Counted from the first letter of the stretch, positions 29,808 to 43,827 are shown. The stretch: DNA of 64,000 bases from Candida dubliniensis CD36 (GCF_000026945.1 NC_012863.1:1-64000); one strand, 5' to 3'. Notes: generated from the sequence alone by a model not told the origin. Program-made: numbers and translations.

Positions 29808-32315
29808 CTATGTAATCCTATCCATTCTGATTTCAACTGCTCTTCTGTGAGCTTCCAACCCCTCAACTCTTGCTAATTCCATTACCGCTTTGCCGATATT
29901 CTTAAGCCCGTCTTCTGTAACTTCTTGAGAAGTAATAAACTTCTGGAAAGTAGCAGTATTGACTCCAGAATATTGTCTGGCGTAACCATACGTTGGCAAA
30001 GTGTGGTTAGTCCCACTTGAGTAATCCCCACAGGATTCAGGTGACAATGCTCCAACAAAAACTGAACCGGCATTCTCAATCATATCAGGAACATAAGATG
30101 GAGCATCGTCGATTTGTAATATCAAATGTTCAGGAGCATATTGATTCGACAAATCAAAGGCTTCTTGGTATGTTTTAGCCAACAAAATGTATGAATGGGC
30201 CAAACATTTAGCAACAATCTCCTTTCTTGGCAACACTTGGGCTTGTTTCTCTACTGCATTCTGGAACTCATTCAATTTCTCATCGCTCAATCCAACACCA
30301 ATAAGAATTACCTGAGAGTCTACACCATGCTCAGCTTGTGAAAGCAAATCACTAGCAACAAAGTCAGCATCGGCATTGCAATCTGCAATAACCAAAACCT
30401 CAGATGGCCCCGCTGGCATATCAATTGAACATAATGCTTGGGTATCATTCTGAACATACATCTTGGCAGCAGTAACAAACTGGTTTCCGGGACCCAAGAT
30501 CTTGTCACACTTGAGCACACTTTCAGTACCATATGCCATTGCCGTAACTGCTTGAGCACCACCTGCCATAACAATACACTTTGCTCCCAATTTGTGCGCA
30601 ACATAGACAACTTCTGGCGTCAACTTCCCTGTAGCACGTGACGGAGGAGACGCAATTATAATATTCTTACACCCAGCAACTTTTGCTGGAACACCCAACA
30701 TCATTGCCGTAGAAGGTAATACTGCTGTACCACCTGGAACATACAATCCAACATTTTCAATCGGCTTGGCAAATCTAGAACAGAACACACCAGGACATGT
30801 TTCTACCGTCATAACCTTTTCCTTGGGTAATTGTGCAGCATGGAATTTTTCGATATTCTGCATTGACAAGTCAATAGCAGCTTTCATTTCTTCGGAAATA
30901 TCCATCAGCTCAGCAGGGAACGGAGCTTGTAAAACAGGTGTGTCAAGTTTCACACCATCAAACTTGGATGTCAACTCAATAAGAGCTTTGTCACCATCAG
31001 ATTTCACTTTTTCAATAATAGGAAGCACAAGTTTCATAATGTCTGCAGTCTTCTGAACAGGTCTTGTCATTGCACGCTCAACAGCAGCAGCATCATCAAT
31101 GCTAACAATCTCCAACTTATAGCTGCTATTGGTAGTAGGCTCTTGGTACTTAGGCTTGGCGTCTCCTTTTCTTCTGGAAACTTTCAAGGACTTTACGTCC
31201 AAATTCTTTTCAACATCAGCCAATCTCACTCCATGTTTGATGCACCAGACCATGGCAAAATAAACCAAATCGGCACATTCCCAAGCAATTTCCTCCTTCG
31301 ACTTGGCTTCAATCAATTCATCCAACTCTTCCTTCAATTTGGCAATCAATAATTTTTCGTCATCAAATAAACGTTTAGTATAGGATCCCTCGGGTGCATT
31401 TTCTAATCTGTCTTGCAAAGTACTATCTAATTTGGGCAATCCTCTAGCTGGAGAGTCTGCCATATCATCACCAAAACATGTAAATTTGGTTTCACGGTGG
31501 CAGAACCCATAGCCAGTTCGTGGTTCTACCATAAACTGAATCACATCAGAATCACAATCCTTGGATAACTTAACTAATTTCTGGGTAGCACCACTGGTTT
31601 TGCCCTTGTACCATAATTCATCTCTGCGTTTACGTGATTGATAAACCCCAACTTTCTCTTCAATTGCAGCAACTATAGAGTCCTTGGAGGAATACACTAT
31701 ACCCAATGCCGTATAAGAAGGGGATGGCGTTGTGATTAATGTGGTGTACAACCCATCTGGTCTGTCGGTAGTCAATGTACTAACAAACACAGCAGAAATT
31801 GATATCTTGTTCTTTTCTTCACGTTTGACAGACAATTTCGAGCTTGGAATCACTGGAATATAGTTTTTAGCCAATTCAATGGCCTCATCCTGTGTGAAAT
31901 CAGATTTGATATATAAAACCCTGTTTTCATTCGCATTATATTCTTTCAAATTCCCCTCAGGAAATGGTTTAGTAACAACAAAGGATGCTTCAGATGCCAC
32001 TAATTCAGCACTTGGGACATCAACAGACACAACAAATCTAGCACTTGGTAAGCCTGCTTCAATAGCTTCACGATATTGAGTCTCATTAACAAACACCTGC
32101 TTGATCCCAACGTTCAACAACTCAACAATTTGGTCAATACTGGCATTATCAATAGCATTTACAAAAATATCCACGTCATGTGGAAATTGATGAATAAAGT
32201 GTTTCTTGATACTAACACTTTCTATTGGGAAAATTACTTGACCCACTAAAGAAAACTCATTAATTGATTCTCTATCTTCGGGAGAAGAAATAACAGGCAA
32301 AACAGGGAAAGTCAT
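29808..32315 (-). CDS. HIS4: Trifunctional histidine biosynthesis enzyme His4
   Basis: An 835-aa enzyme catalysing steps 2, 3 and 10 of histidine synthesis. The order is an N-terminal PRA-cyclohydrolase part (FCHRETKFTCFGDD), a PRA-PP pyrophosphohydrolase part (KEEIAWECADLVYFAM) and a C-terminal histidinol dehydrogenase (GPGNQFVTAAKMYVQNDTQA, HTLPTYGYARQYSGVN). The ATG at 32315 (MTFPVLPVISS) is the family start. The in-frame extension upstream translates a poly-T tract. A TGAGTCA lies about 105 bp upstream, so general amino-acid control by Gcn4 is likely. Confidence 0.96.
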   Translation of the reverse strand: MTFPVLPVISSPEDRESINEFSLVGQVIFPIESVSIKKHFIHQFPHDVDIFVNAIDNASIDQIVELLNVGIKQVFVNETQYREAIEAGLPSARFVVSVDVPSAELVASEASFVVTKPFPEGNLKEYNANENRVLYIKSDFTQDEAIELAKNYIPVIPSSKLSVKREEKNKISISAVFVSTLTTDRPDGLYTTLITTPSPSYTALGIVYSSKDSIVAAIEEKVGVYQSRKRRDELWYKGKTSGATQKLVKLSKDCDSDVIQFMVEPRTGYGFCHRETKFTCFGDDMADSPARGLPKLDSTLQDRLENAPEGSYTKRLFDDEKLLIAKLKEELDELIEAKSKEEIAWECADLVYFAMVWCIKHGVRLADVEKNLDVKSLKVSRRKGDAKPKYQEPTTNSSYKLEIVSIDDAAAVERAMTRPVQKTADIMKLVLPIIEKVKSDGDKALIELTSKFDGVKLDTPVLQAPFPAELMDISEEMKAAIDLSMQNIEKFHAAQLPKEKVMTVETCPGVFCSRFAKPIENVGLYVPGGTAVLPSTAMMLGVPAKVAGCKNIIIASPPSRATGKLTPEVVYVAHKLGAKCIVMAGGAQAVTAMAYGTESVLKCDKILGPGNQFVTAAKMYVQNDTQALCSIDMPAGPSEVLVIADCNADADFVASDLLSQAEHGVDSQVILIGVGLSDEKLNEFQNAVEKQAQVLPRKEIVAKCLAHSYILLAKTYQEAFDLSNQYAPEHLILQIDDAPSYVPDMIENAGSVFVGALSPESCGDYSSGTNHTLPTYGYARQYSGVNTATFQKFITSQEVTEDGLKNIGKAVMELARVEGLEAHRRAVEIRMDRIT

Positions 32316-32419
32316 GTATAGTTGTTGGTATGAATTGTTGAAAGAAGGTGAAAAAAAAAAAAAAAAAAAATTCATCACAGATAAAGGTGGAGGAGAAAAA
32401 AAAAAAAAGAAACCAATTC

Positions 32420-32426
32420 TGAGTCA
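32420..32426 (+). promoter_or_regulatory. Gcn4-type site TGAGTCA upstream of HIS4
   Basis: A perfect TGAGTCA (TGACTCA on the HIS4 strand) lies 105 bp before the HIS4 ATG, in the short interval after the PEX5 stop. Confidence 0.6.
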
Positions 32427-32491
32427 TTCTCTCTCACCTCTTAATAATAATAATTTGCAATTTTACCTTAAATACACGCCCTATATACTAC

Positions 32492-34285
32492 CTAAAAACT
32501 AAATTCACCTCTGAATTGATTCAAATCCATATTAGGTTTAACCAATTCCAATAAATCTCTTCTCTCCATCGCAATAAAAGCTCTCTTTAGTGTTTCAGTT
32601 AAGGATGTTGACTGGTTATGATTTAATGTCGATACAGTATCCACCCCCTCAACTTGATGCATGGACAACCCACTCAACAAATGCTCGGCCGCTTCCTTGT
32701 AACAACCAATATTTATACATGAAACCCCTAGATTATATCTTGCCCTTACAAAGGTTGGTTTCAATTGCAATGCCTTGAAATACGCATCCACGGCTTCTTC
32801 TGAGCGGTTAGAATTTGCCAAAGAAGCACCTAATCTATTCCACAATATCGCATCATCAGGTCGTATTGATAATGCAGCTTTGAAACAGTCTATAGTCTTG
32901 TCAAACTCTTCATTAGCGTAGAACAATACCCCTAGTCCCATTTGAACATCAGCATCCATGCTAGCCTGGTTAGGCGACAACTGGGCAGCTTTGAGAAATA
33001 ATTCTGTTACTCTTTTGTTTAATGAGAATCTGTCTTCGTCGGTGATTGTTGGATTCTCTTGTCTTGCCTTTTCCACAATCTGAGGATACTTGGTTGATAT
33101 CCATCTTTCCAAAGTGGCGAACGCAGCATTATCGTACCCTTCATTGATATAACTAATTGCCAAGTTCATTAAAGCCTCGGAATTCTCAGGATGCAACTCC
33201 AAGCATTTTTCCAATGCAGAAATACCAGCTATTTCCTTTTCATTTTGTGTTTGAACTTCTCCTAGCTTCAACCAGGCATCAACATGGTTTTCATTTCTTT
33301 GGATTGCAGCCTCAAACGCCAAAGCAGCTTCAGACAACTTTGCTCCATTCTCCATCAATTGCAAACCAATCTCATACGGGTCTTGGTCTTTTGGCAAATC
33401 CAAAAACTGGTTACTTTGTTTATCTTCAAATTGGTAGTCGCCAAAGTGTGCACGCGTAGAGGCATACTTGGCAAAATCTTTCTCCCATTGATTCATATCA
33501 GCGGGATACCCATCTTTCTGAGTTCTCTTGAAATCTTCATATTGCTGATTGATAAAGTCGTTTTCAAAAGCTTCTGAATTCAAACTGTCCCACACTTCTT
33601 GGAAAGTGGCCTGGTACTTGTCATCAACAACAATTTCAGGAGACTGCTCTCTCTGGATTTCCTCAACCTCCTCAGCTTTGTTTGTCAACTCCTCTATCTC
33701 CTTAAACTGATTTTCCCAATCCACTTGCTGCTCTTGATTCTGTGTTTGGGCATGTTGTTGCTGCTGCTGTGGTTGCAGTTGGTACGCCATAGACATTCCC
33801 ATCATTGGACGATATCCACCAAGACGAGGACCAAATTGACCTGGTCTCTGATTATGTTGTTGTGGTTGCGTGGTGGAAGATACTTGACTAAACTCATTTG
33901 CCCACTGGGCATTTACAGGACTCCCAGTTTTTGCTATTGGGGTTGCAATCTGAGCAGATGGGGATTGTGCAACAAAGTCTTGTGACCAGTTATTTTGCTG
34001 TTGGTGAATGGGATTGGGTTGGTTTTGAATCGCATTTAATTCATGTCTCATAGGTTGGAACTGGAATGAGTTCTGTGGTGCACCATTATTCATAAATTGG
34101 TCCAAGTTAGCTCTATCCCTAACGTTCATTAAATTATCCTTTTTGAACCCTTGATTCTGGGCCAAGTTTCCATGTTGGTTTGCCACTTGTTGTTGCAACG
34201 ATCTATCTTGTTGGGCATGCTTATTAAATTGAGCAACGGCATTTCCGTTGACTGAACATTCTGATCCTCCACCAACAAACGACAT
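32492..34285 (-). CDS. PEX5: Peroxisomal PTS1 import receptor Pex5
   Basis: A 597-aa cycling receptor that binds the C-terminal SKL signal of matrix proteins. The N-terminal half starts MSFVGGGSECSVNGN, with the conserved cysteine (C10) used for export ubiquitination. It is Gln/Asn-rich and contains several WxxxF/Y docking motifs for Pex13/Pex14: WSQDF, WANEF, WENQF, WEKDF. The C-terminal half consists of TPR repeats (for example HVDAWLKLGEVQTQNEKE and ARYNLGVSCINIGCYKEA). Divergent from no close gene; a promoter of about 260 bp separates it from the CAR2 3' end. Confidence 0.95.
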   Translation of the reverse strand: MSFVGGGSECSVNGNAVAQFNKHAQQDRSLQQQVANQHGNLAQNQGFKKDNLMNVRDRANLDQFMNNGAPQNSFQFQPMRHELNAIQNQPNPIHQQQNNWSQDFVAQSPSAQIATPIAKTGSPVNAQWANEFSQVSSTTQPQQHNQRPGQFGPRLGGYRPMMGMSMAYQLQPQQQQQHAQTQNQEQQVDWENQFKEIEELTNKAEEVEEIQREQSPEIVVDDKYQATFQEVWDSLNSEAFENDFINQQYEDFKRTQKDGYPADMNQWEKDFAKYASTRAHFGDYQFEDKQSNQFLDLPKDQDPYEIGLQLMENGAKLSEAALAFEAAIQRNENHVDAWLKLGEVQTQNEKEIAGISALEKCLELHPENSEALMNLAISYINEGYDNAAFATLERWISTKYPQIVEKARQENPTITDEDRFSLNKRVTELFLKAAQLSPNQASMDADVQMGLGVLFYANEEFDKTIDCFKAALSIRPDDAILWNRLGASLANSNRSEEAVDAYFKALQLKPTFVRARYNLGVSCINIGCYKEAAEHLLSGLSMHQVEGVDTVSTLNHNQSTSLTETLKRAFIAMERRDLLELVKPNMDLNQFRGEFSF

Positions 34286-34545
34286 GCTTTAAAGATGAAA
34301 AAAAAAAAATTTAATAAAATTTCGGAAAACCAAAAAAAAAAAAAGAAGGCACTGAAAATTATTGTCCAGACCAATCCAATTTATATGACCGTCATTTATA
34401 TTTTTCTTTTTTTTCCCCACCAAGAAATGGAAGAACTGAAATCTAATCACATGCCGAGGTGAGGAGACCAAACATATTGTCAATACACGACTTTTGGTTT
34501 TACTAACAAAATCAATATATTGCAAAACTACAAAAAATACTATTA

Positions 34546-35856
34546 CTAATGTTCTGTTTTGGCAACATTTGGCAACTCTTTTAATGATTTTCTAATACTG
34601 TCAACACCTTTCAACAAGTCTTCCTCGGAAATGACCAAAGGAGGAGCTAATCGGATGATATTGTCATGAGTTGGTTTGGCCAAAACACCGTGATTTTTCA
34701 TTAACAAACACAAGTCCCAGGCAGTTCTGCCATTGGTCTTTGATTCGTCTATAACAATGGCGGATAATAACCCTTTGCCTCTTACTTCGCTAATCATTCC
34801 ATTGCTTTCCTTTTGCAACTCTTCTAATTTTTCTCTCAATAATGTACCTAATTTTTGTGCTCTTTCAACCAAATTCTCATCCCTAACAACATCCAAAGCA
34901 GCAATAGCAACTCTACATGCCAATGGATTACCACCGTAAGTAGATCCATGTGACCCTGGCTCTAAAGTCAACATTACTTCTTTCGACGATAAAACCGCAG
35001 ACACTGGCATAACCCCTCCAGAAATAGCCTTTCCTAACAAGACAATATCTGGTTTGACACCTTTGGAATGTTCATAGCACAACATTTTACCAGTTCTGGC
35101 AATACCAGTTTGGATCTCGTCACAAATCAACAAAACGTTATGCTTCTTACACAATTCTTGAACTCTTGGCAAGTAGTCTTCTGGAGGAACAACAATACCA
35201 GCTTCACCTTGAATAGGCTCTAATAAAATAGCAGCAATCTTATCACCAGCATTGGCAAATGCTTTCTCGACATCTTCAATAACCCCATATCTCAACAAAG
35301 TGCCCTCTGGTTCACCAGGAATTTGAGGACCAACACCTTTCAAGTAAGGACCAAAGTTGGTCGTGGCATCAGGGTCAGTGGACATGGAAATAACTCCCAA
35401 TGTTCTACCATGGAAATTGTTGACAGCAGACAAAATTATAGCCTCGCCACTTGGAATGCCTTTCTTGTCGTAACCCCATTTTCTTGCCAACTTCAAACCA
35501 GTCTCAACTGCTTCAGCACCAGTATTCATTGGCAACACCATCTCATAGTTAAAGTACTCGGTAATGTACTTGGCATAGACTCCAAACACATCAGACGAAA
35601 ATGCACGAGAACACAATGTCAATTTCGAGGCTTGATCAACCAATGCAGCAACAATCTTGGGATGACAATGACCTTGGTTAACAGCAGAATATGCAGACAA
35701 AAAGTCCAAATACTCTTTCCCTTCAGGATCCCAGACATGAGCACCTTCAGCTTTCGAAAAAACTACTGGTAATGGATGGTAGTTGTGAGCAGAATATTTT
35801 GTTTCGTATTCACGAGCAGTTTCAGAAGAAACCTTGAAATCTGGTGTTGAAGACAT
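34546..35856 (-). CDS. CAR2: Ornithine aminotransferase
   Basis: A 436-aa PLP enzyme converting L-ornithine and 2-oxoglutarate to glutamate semialdehyde and glutamate in arginine catabolism. The class-III aminotransferase motif is present: [17 protein letters not shown], then the PLP lysine in [14 protein letters not shown] and STYGGNPLA. The start is [10 protein letters not shown] at 35856. Upstream in-frame residues are hydrophobic noise from the promoter. PRO3, which acts on the same semialdehyde/P5C pool, is 8.7 kb away on the same strand. Confidence 0.95.
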   Translation of the reverse strand: MSSTPDFKVSSETAREYETKYSAHNYHPLPVVFSKAEGAHVWDPEGKEYLDFLSAYSAVNQGHCHPKIVAALVDQASKLTLCSRAFSSDVFGVYAKYITEYFNYEMVLPMNTGAEAVETGLKLARKWGYDKKGIPSGEAIILSAVNNFHGRTLGVISMSTDPDATTNFGPYLKGVGPQIPGEPEGTLLRYGVIEDVEKAFANAGDKIAAILLEPIQGEAGIVVPPEDYLPRVQELCKKHNVLLICDEIQTGIARTGKMLCYEHSKGVKPDIVLLGKAISGGVMPVSAVLSSKEVMLTLEPGSHGSTYGGNPLACRVAIAALDVVRDENLVERAQKLGTLLREKLEELQKESNGMISEVRGKGLLSAIVIDESKTNGRTAWDLCLLMKNHGVLAKPTHDNIIRLAPPLVISEEDLLKGVDSIRKSLKELPNVAKTEH

Positions 35857-36203
35857 TATAACTAACACGATTATTAAAGGAAGACCTAGAAAAAAAAATT
35901 TCAAAAATTAACAATGGAATTGGTTGTCTCTTTTATACATCAGGTAGGTGTTTCCCCATTGCCCAGATTTGGATTTGAATTTTTCACTCTTCTGGAACCA
36001 TTTGATCTCTAAGAGCAAGAGAATGCGAATTGTTCATTATGCACGACTTGCACCTCACCTGTTCGGCAAATTGAAAATGGAAGAAGAAGAAGGGGGGGAG
36101 AAGAAAAACTAAAAAAAAAAAAGTGTGTCCAGTTGTCAATCCCTATTTTGTACAACCACTTTCTTTATCGCAATTATAGTTATCAAGTATAAATATATCC
36201 ATC
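35857..36203. other. Divergent promoter of CAR2 and the Spd1/Dif1-like gene
   Basis: 347 bp, no gene seen. It contains GAAGAAGAAGGGGGGG and an A-tract near 36110. No confident factor site was recognised. Confidence 0.5.
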
Positions 36204-36611
36204 ATGATGCAACCAAGAGTTAAAAGACATATGCAAAATGCTATTCAACCAGTTGAAAACATAAACGAAGATGCTGCTTCTTTGCCATCCGTTGCCATGA
36301 GAATCAGAAAAGCAGTTAGTGAAGGGTACAAGTTGCCAGGTGATAATACCCAACAATTTGGTGGTAGCTTTCAACGAGTTCCTTTGCCAAGTGGTTTGAC
36401 GGCTCCACCAGACTTGGTTAATGGCGAATCAACAAGAACTGTTTCGAATCTCGAAGAGTGGGATAGCTATTACAAGATTCAAAATGCTCCTTTACAAACA
36501 TTATCAGAAGGCAACAACTACTTGAAGAGAAAATTCGAAGACGACCACGATTTGGATCTCAGTCAGTATCAAGCAAAATATGGTGATTTGAAATTCAATG
36601 AAGAGTTTTAA
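36204..36611 (+). CDS. Spd1/Dif1-like ribonucleotide reductase regulator
   Basis: A 135-aa, hydrophilic, probably disordered protein. The stretch MRIRKAVSEGYKLPGD (about 32-47) resembles the conserved motif of the RNR_inhib family (fission yeast Spd1, budding yeast Dif1/Sml1-related proteins). These bind ribonucleotide reductase subunits and control import or activity in S phase and after DNA damage. The motif was recognised from memory. A C-terminal EDDHDLDLSQYQ acidic patch is also visible. A second ATG follows immediately (MM). Confidence 0.65.
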   Translation: MMQPRVKRHMQNAIQPVENINEDAASLPSVAMRIRKAVSEGYKLPGDNTQQFGGSFQRVPLPSGLTAPPDLVNGESTRTVSNLEEWDSYYKIQNAPLQTLSEGNNYLKRKFEDDHDLDLSQYQAKYGDLKFNEEF

Positions 36612-36895
36612 GAAAGTATTAGCCTATTGCGGCCCTAGAAGTTTAGAAGGTTTATTTCGTATTCGTTTGATTTGTTTTGATTTGTTTTAGTACCTGTTTA
36701 GTGGGAAATTGTCTGGTATAAATGTACAATTTTCATTATGCTTGATAATATTCGTTGTAGACGAAACTCTGTGCATCAAGATCTGTCAGTTCTTTTTTTC
36801 TGTTTTTTTTTTTTTTTTTTTTTGATTCGTTTAGTTTTCTCACACCTTTTTTCTTCACACATAGACTGCCCCGACCCCGACTAACGATTTCAGAA

Positions 36896-38425
36896 ATGTT
36901 GCTATGGAGAAACTTGGTGTATAACATTGCCCTACCGTTCAAGAACCTCAATAAGGAAGATAGAATCATTCAACTATGTCGTTTGTTCACATGTGTTTTA
37001 GCAATAGTGTGTTGTTTGGTATGCATAGTTGCACCAAGAGTCACCAATACAACTTACGCAGCACGTATAAATTGTGCCCATTTGGATGTGGCTAATGGGC
37101 TATATGAGTCCTTGAGAAACTCAGTGACCCAAGTCTTTAGTCCTGCGATTTTCAACGATCAGATGAGTGGAACAGGGAATTCGTTGACAAATAGTGAAAT
37201 CAGATTGATTACCGAGTATGCTGAGACACAAGTGGCAGGTAGTCCACAGTACTGCATTTCTTCATTGTGGACTTGGTGCTACGGTAATTATGAAACATAT
37301 ACGGTAGTAGATAAGCATGGGAAGGTTCTTACAAAGAAGAAAAACGAAGTCTTGACATGCACTGATAAAAGCTCCTACGTGTTTGATTATATCAATCAAT
37401 TGGAATCCATTGGCTTGGAGATTATATTAGCTTATGCCTATCAAAGCTCAACGTTTGCCACAACACTGTATGAAAAGCTAGTCAGTTCAAGAAACGCAAA
37501 GTTCCAATTTGCCTTTAATGGGATCATTTTTACTTGCTGTGCACAATTTGTGATTTTGCTATGTATTTTTGTTATTTACTCAAACCGTGGCTCGTCAAGA
37601 GATTTATCGAAAATCCCTGCCTTGGTTTTACACGTCGTGACGTTGATTTCATTGGCTTCCTCCCTCAGTATAATTATTGGACTGGCAATGATTACAAACT
37701 TGTTTATTATCACCAGAAATGAGATTAAGAGTAAATTGGGCGATTTTGGAGTAACATTTCATATGGGTTCCAAATGGTTTCTGTTTTTATCACTTTCAGC
37801 AGTATTTGCAACATTGTCACTGGTTTCATGGGTTTTCCCTATGTGGTGTGCCAATCCCCTGATTAGTCTCACTGATCGAGATGACGAAGCGTCCTTTTAT
37901 GAAGTGCCCACAAGAAGAAATAACATGGAAGAATTTAGCAGGCAAGCTGATTTCCAGACGAGGAGGTTTAAATCTTCTGAACACAATGGTGGGCATGGCA
38001 GAACCAAGATAGGTAATATATTCCATAATCCTCGTCATGCCGTTCACCAGGACGACCACCACGAGGAAGAAATGAGAAAGCTAGGTGAATCTTTATCAAA
38101 AAAATCATCGGTAAGAAGAACAAAGTCCTTGGGAGCTAGAAAGGCGGAACTCGAAGAGCAGGGTATCTTGCTAGATAATTTTGCATTCAAGGAAGATTAT
38201 CCAACTATACAAGAAGAGACATACGATGGATATTCGAGTAGATCTGTATCTAGATCAGCTCTGGATAAAGTCACTAGAAAGGTTTCTGACAAGCGACAGC
38301 GCCATTTAATCAAGAGCCCATTTGACGAGGAAGATAAAATGGATGGCATATCACCAAGAAACTCGTATCTAGAAGATGACGAGTTGCAACTATTAGATAA
38401 CCAAATGTTCAATTTGAAAAAATAG
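36896..38425 (+). CDS. Tetraspan membrane protein, Sma2/Sur7-like
   Basis: A 509-aa protein with four membrane segments (about 28-48, 205-228, 245-270 and 295-320). A large Cys-containing external loop (PQYCISSLWTWCYGNYET, EVLTC) lies between the first two. The cytosolic C-terminus of about 185 residues is Ser/Arg/Glu-rich. The topology matches the Sur7/PalI group and the next gene, so the two look like diverged tandem members of one family. The precise function is unknown; eisosome, spore-membrane or pH-signalling roles are all possible. The start at 36896 precedes the first membrane segment with a short basic leader. Confidence 0.8.
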   Translation: MLLWRNLVYNIALPFKNLNKEDRIIQLCRLFTCVLAIVCCLVCIVAPRVTNTTYAARINCAHLDVANGLYESLRNSVTQVFSPAIFNDQMSGTGNSLTNSEIRLITEYAETQVAGSPQYCISSLWTWCYGNYETYTVVDKHGKVLTKKKNEVLTCTDKSSYVFDYINQLESIGLEIILAYAYQSSTFATTLYEKLVSSRNAKFQFAFNGIIFTCCAQFVILLCIFVIYSNRGSSRDLSKIPALVLHVVTLISLASSLSIIIGLAMITNLFIITRNEIKSKLGDFGVTFHMGSKWFLFLSLSAVFATLSLVSWVFPMWCANPLISLTDRDDEASFYEVPTRRNNMEEFSRQADFQTRRFKSSEHNGGHGRTKIGNIFHNPRHAVHQDDHHEEEMRKLGESLSKKSSVRRTKSLGARKAELEEQGILLDNFAFKEDYPTIQEETYDGYSSRSVSRSALDKVTRKVSDKRQRHLIKSPFDEEDKMDGISPRNSYLEDDELQLLDNQMFNLKK

Positions 38426-38492
38426 AGTATTTATAATAGAATTAATTTTTTTTTTTTTTTTCCGATAACTTATATTCTCTTTGCAACCAGAA

Positions 38493-41387
<2,895 letters not shown>

Positions 41388-42083
41388 ATGCCGAAACAAT
41401 ATCAATGTAATGGTATCACCACCAGAGGAGTCAGGTGTAAAATAAAATGTAACCTGCCAAATTCCTACTGTCGACATCACGAGAACCAAGCGAATGTTCA
41501 TCACAACAACAATAACCATAAAACCCAATCAAATGATACTGGCTATATTTACATGTACACCATGACCAATTTTCTATTTCCACCAAAACATTGGACTTTC
41601 AAAGTAAAGAATTTGCCCGACGCGTCTAAGAAGACCGATTGGGTGGATTTCAACAGTAGGAAATCGCATTACATTCTTATCAAGATTGGTCGGACAACTA
41701 AAACACCAGAATCACGCATCCAGCAGTGGCAGGAAAAGTGTCAACACCCATTGACCAATGTGGGACCACCCAACAAACACTTGATAAAAAAGCGCCGTGA
41801 GTTGGTTGAACGATTGGCGTGTATGAGTATTGGTGATTCGGCCTACACTCGTTGGAAAAACGGCGGGTTCTATTGCAGGAACCTAAATTTGGTAGAGCTG
41901 ACTATCCACAATGAGTTATGGAAAAAATATGGCAAGGGCCAAGTATATTGTCCTACCTGTGTGGCTGATGAATGTCGTTCAGAAGCCAAATTCAAGATCC
42001 ACATGGAATGGTTTCTAATACCAAAAGAAGACATCGAGAAAGTTTACCACTTGATAAATACCGTATGCATGAAAATAGGATAA
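41388..42083 (+). CDS. GIY-YIG-like (T5orf172/MUG113) protein with zinc motif
   Basis: A 231-aa protein. The N-terminus has a compact Cys/His motif, QCNGITTRGVRCKIKC then YCRHH, like the small zinc-binding module often found beside phage-type nucleases. The rest fits the T5orf172/DUF1766 branch of the GIY-YIG fold: GYIYMYTM, then ILIKIGRTTKTPESRIQQW, then a Glu-bearing NLVELTIHNELWKKYG. S. pombe mug113 is a fungal relative. It is either a nuclease or a DNA-binding relative; the substrate is unknown. There is no obvious localisation signal. Confidence 0.75.
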   Translation: MPKQYQCNGITTRGVRCKIKCNLPNSYCRHHENQANVHHNNNNHKTQSNDTGYIYMYTMTNFLFPPKHWTFKVKNLPDASKKTDWVDFNSRKSHYILIKIGRTTKTPESRIQQWQEKCQHPLTNVGPPNKHLIKKRRELVERLACMSIGDSAYTRWKNGGFYCRNLNLVELTIHNELWKKYGKGQVYCPTCVADECRSEAKFKIHMEWFLIPKEDIEKVYHLINTVCMKIG

Positions 42084-42184
42084 GAGAAATATACAAACAC
42101 ATAATAAAACAAAAGAATATAAGATAAGAACAGTATTTAAATTATACAAAGTAAAAAAATTTTTCGCCCCTCTCCACTACATAC

Positions 42185-43552
42185 TCAAGTGTTCATATAA
42201 GTTGATGGATCAACACCTTCTTCTGGGAACTCAGTAATTTTAACATCAAATCTGCTTTGAATCTTTTCCAAGACTTCTTCGTCCTCCTTGGAAGAGACAA
42301 AAGAAACAGCTAACCCCTTGGTACCAAATCTACCAGCTCTACCAACTCTATGCAAGTATTGATCGGCTTCGTTTGGCAAGTCATAGTTAATGGCCAAATT
42401 GATTCTCTCAATATCAATACCTCTACCAAAAACATCAGTTGAAACACAGATTCTCTTATTGAATTCTTTGAAAGATCTATATCTTTCAATTCTTTCTTCT
42501 TGTGGCAAACCAGAATGCACAGCAATCGATGGGAAGTTACAAGCACATAACAATTTGTTCAATTCGTTTGCTCTTCTGGTGGACTTGACGAAAATAATGA
42601 CTTGGTTGAATTCCAAGGAATCCAACAAATCAGATAATTTTCTATTCTTCTCTTTCTCATCCAATTTTATGTAGTATTGTTGCAAACCATGTAAGGTCAA
42701 CTTAGCCTCGTCATCAACATAAATTTCCAATGGGTTTTGCATGAATTTTTTACAAACAGGACGGATATCTTGAGATAATGTGGCGGAAAACATCATAACT
42801 TGCTTTTGATGAGGAGTTGCACGGAAAATGTCTTGCACATCTCTTCTCATGTCAATGGACTCTAAAACTTTGTCACACTCATCAATAACAAACGACTTGA
42901 CATTGTTCAATCTGATGGCTTTCTCCTCAACCAAAGCATGTAATCTACCTGGAGTTGCCACTACAATATGTGGACAAGTATCTTTGTTCTTCAATTTTTC
43001 AATATCCCTCTTAATTGGGGTACCACCATAGAACACATCAGTTTTAACATCAGGCATGTACTTGGAAAATCTGGCATATTCATTACGGATTTGATAGGCC
43101 AATTCTCTGGTATGACAAATAACCAAAGTGGAAATTTCACCTGGAACTGGATCTAATTGCTGCAATGTTGACAATACAAAAACAGCAGTTTTACCCAAAC
43201 CAGACTTGGCCTGACACAAAACATCAGTTCCCAAAATGGATTGAGGAATACAAACTTGTTGGACTATAATTGGAAAATGTTAGTAATCAGCGTACAATTC
43301 AAAAAAAAAAAGCTCTTATTATTACATACCTTCAGAAGGATGTTCAAACCCACAATCCCCAATTGCTCTCAATAATTCTGGTTTCAATAAAAAGTCTCTG
43401 AAACCAGTGGCATGGATTCCAACATAAGATCCTTTCTTATCACTTTCTTTATCATTAGATTGGCCTTCACCAGAAGCTTGAGTGGTGGTTGAAACAGCAA
43501 TTTCTTCAGAATCTGAATAATCTAATAACTCTTCTTGACCTTCGTGAGACAT
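42185..43552 (-). CDS. SUB2: DECD-box RNA helicase Sub2 (UAP56), spliced
   Basis: A 433-aa ATPase of spliceosome assembly and of the TREX mRNA-export complex. Exon 1 (43330-43552) encodes the acidic N-terminus [17 protein letters not shown] and the Q-motif region [21 protein letters not shown] 66-bp intron follows, and exon 2 (42185-43263) carries [42 protein letters not shown] and [10 protein letters not shown]. Joining gives ...[16 protein letters not shown] in frame, with family-normal length. It is divergent from the small mitochondrial-protein gene across 275 bp. Confidence 0.96.
43264..43329 (-). other. 66-bp intron of SUB2
   Basis: GTATGT donor (43329-43324), TTACTAACATT branch site and TTATAG acceptor (ending at 43264). 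Phase 1 splice within a Val codon. Confidence 0.93.
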
Positions 43553-43827
43553 GATTGGTTGAGTGTTGGTACGACAAACAGTGATTGTTGCTGTTGTTGT
43601 TGTTTTTTTTTTTTTTTTTGTTGCTGGTTGCCTTCTTGATAGTTTTTTTTTCCAGATGTTGGCAAAAGTGAACTGAAAAAATTTTGAAAAAAAAAAAAAA
43701 AATGAAATCTACTGTCGTGTCTCGTGTCCAAATCAAACATTATTGAAATCGTACATTGTTTTAAAAATCTGAAAAGTTTCTCCATTCCTTTCCTTTTTTC
43801 TTTTTTCATAAGTCGGAATACTGAAAT

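Noticed and set aside
36881..36893. CTAACGATTTCAG just before the ATG at 36896 as a 5' intron end
   Set aside because: No convincing donor upstream and the ORF already starts with a plausible N-terminus.
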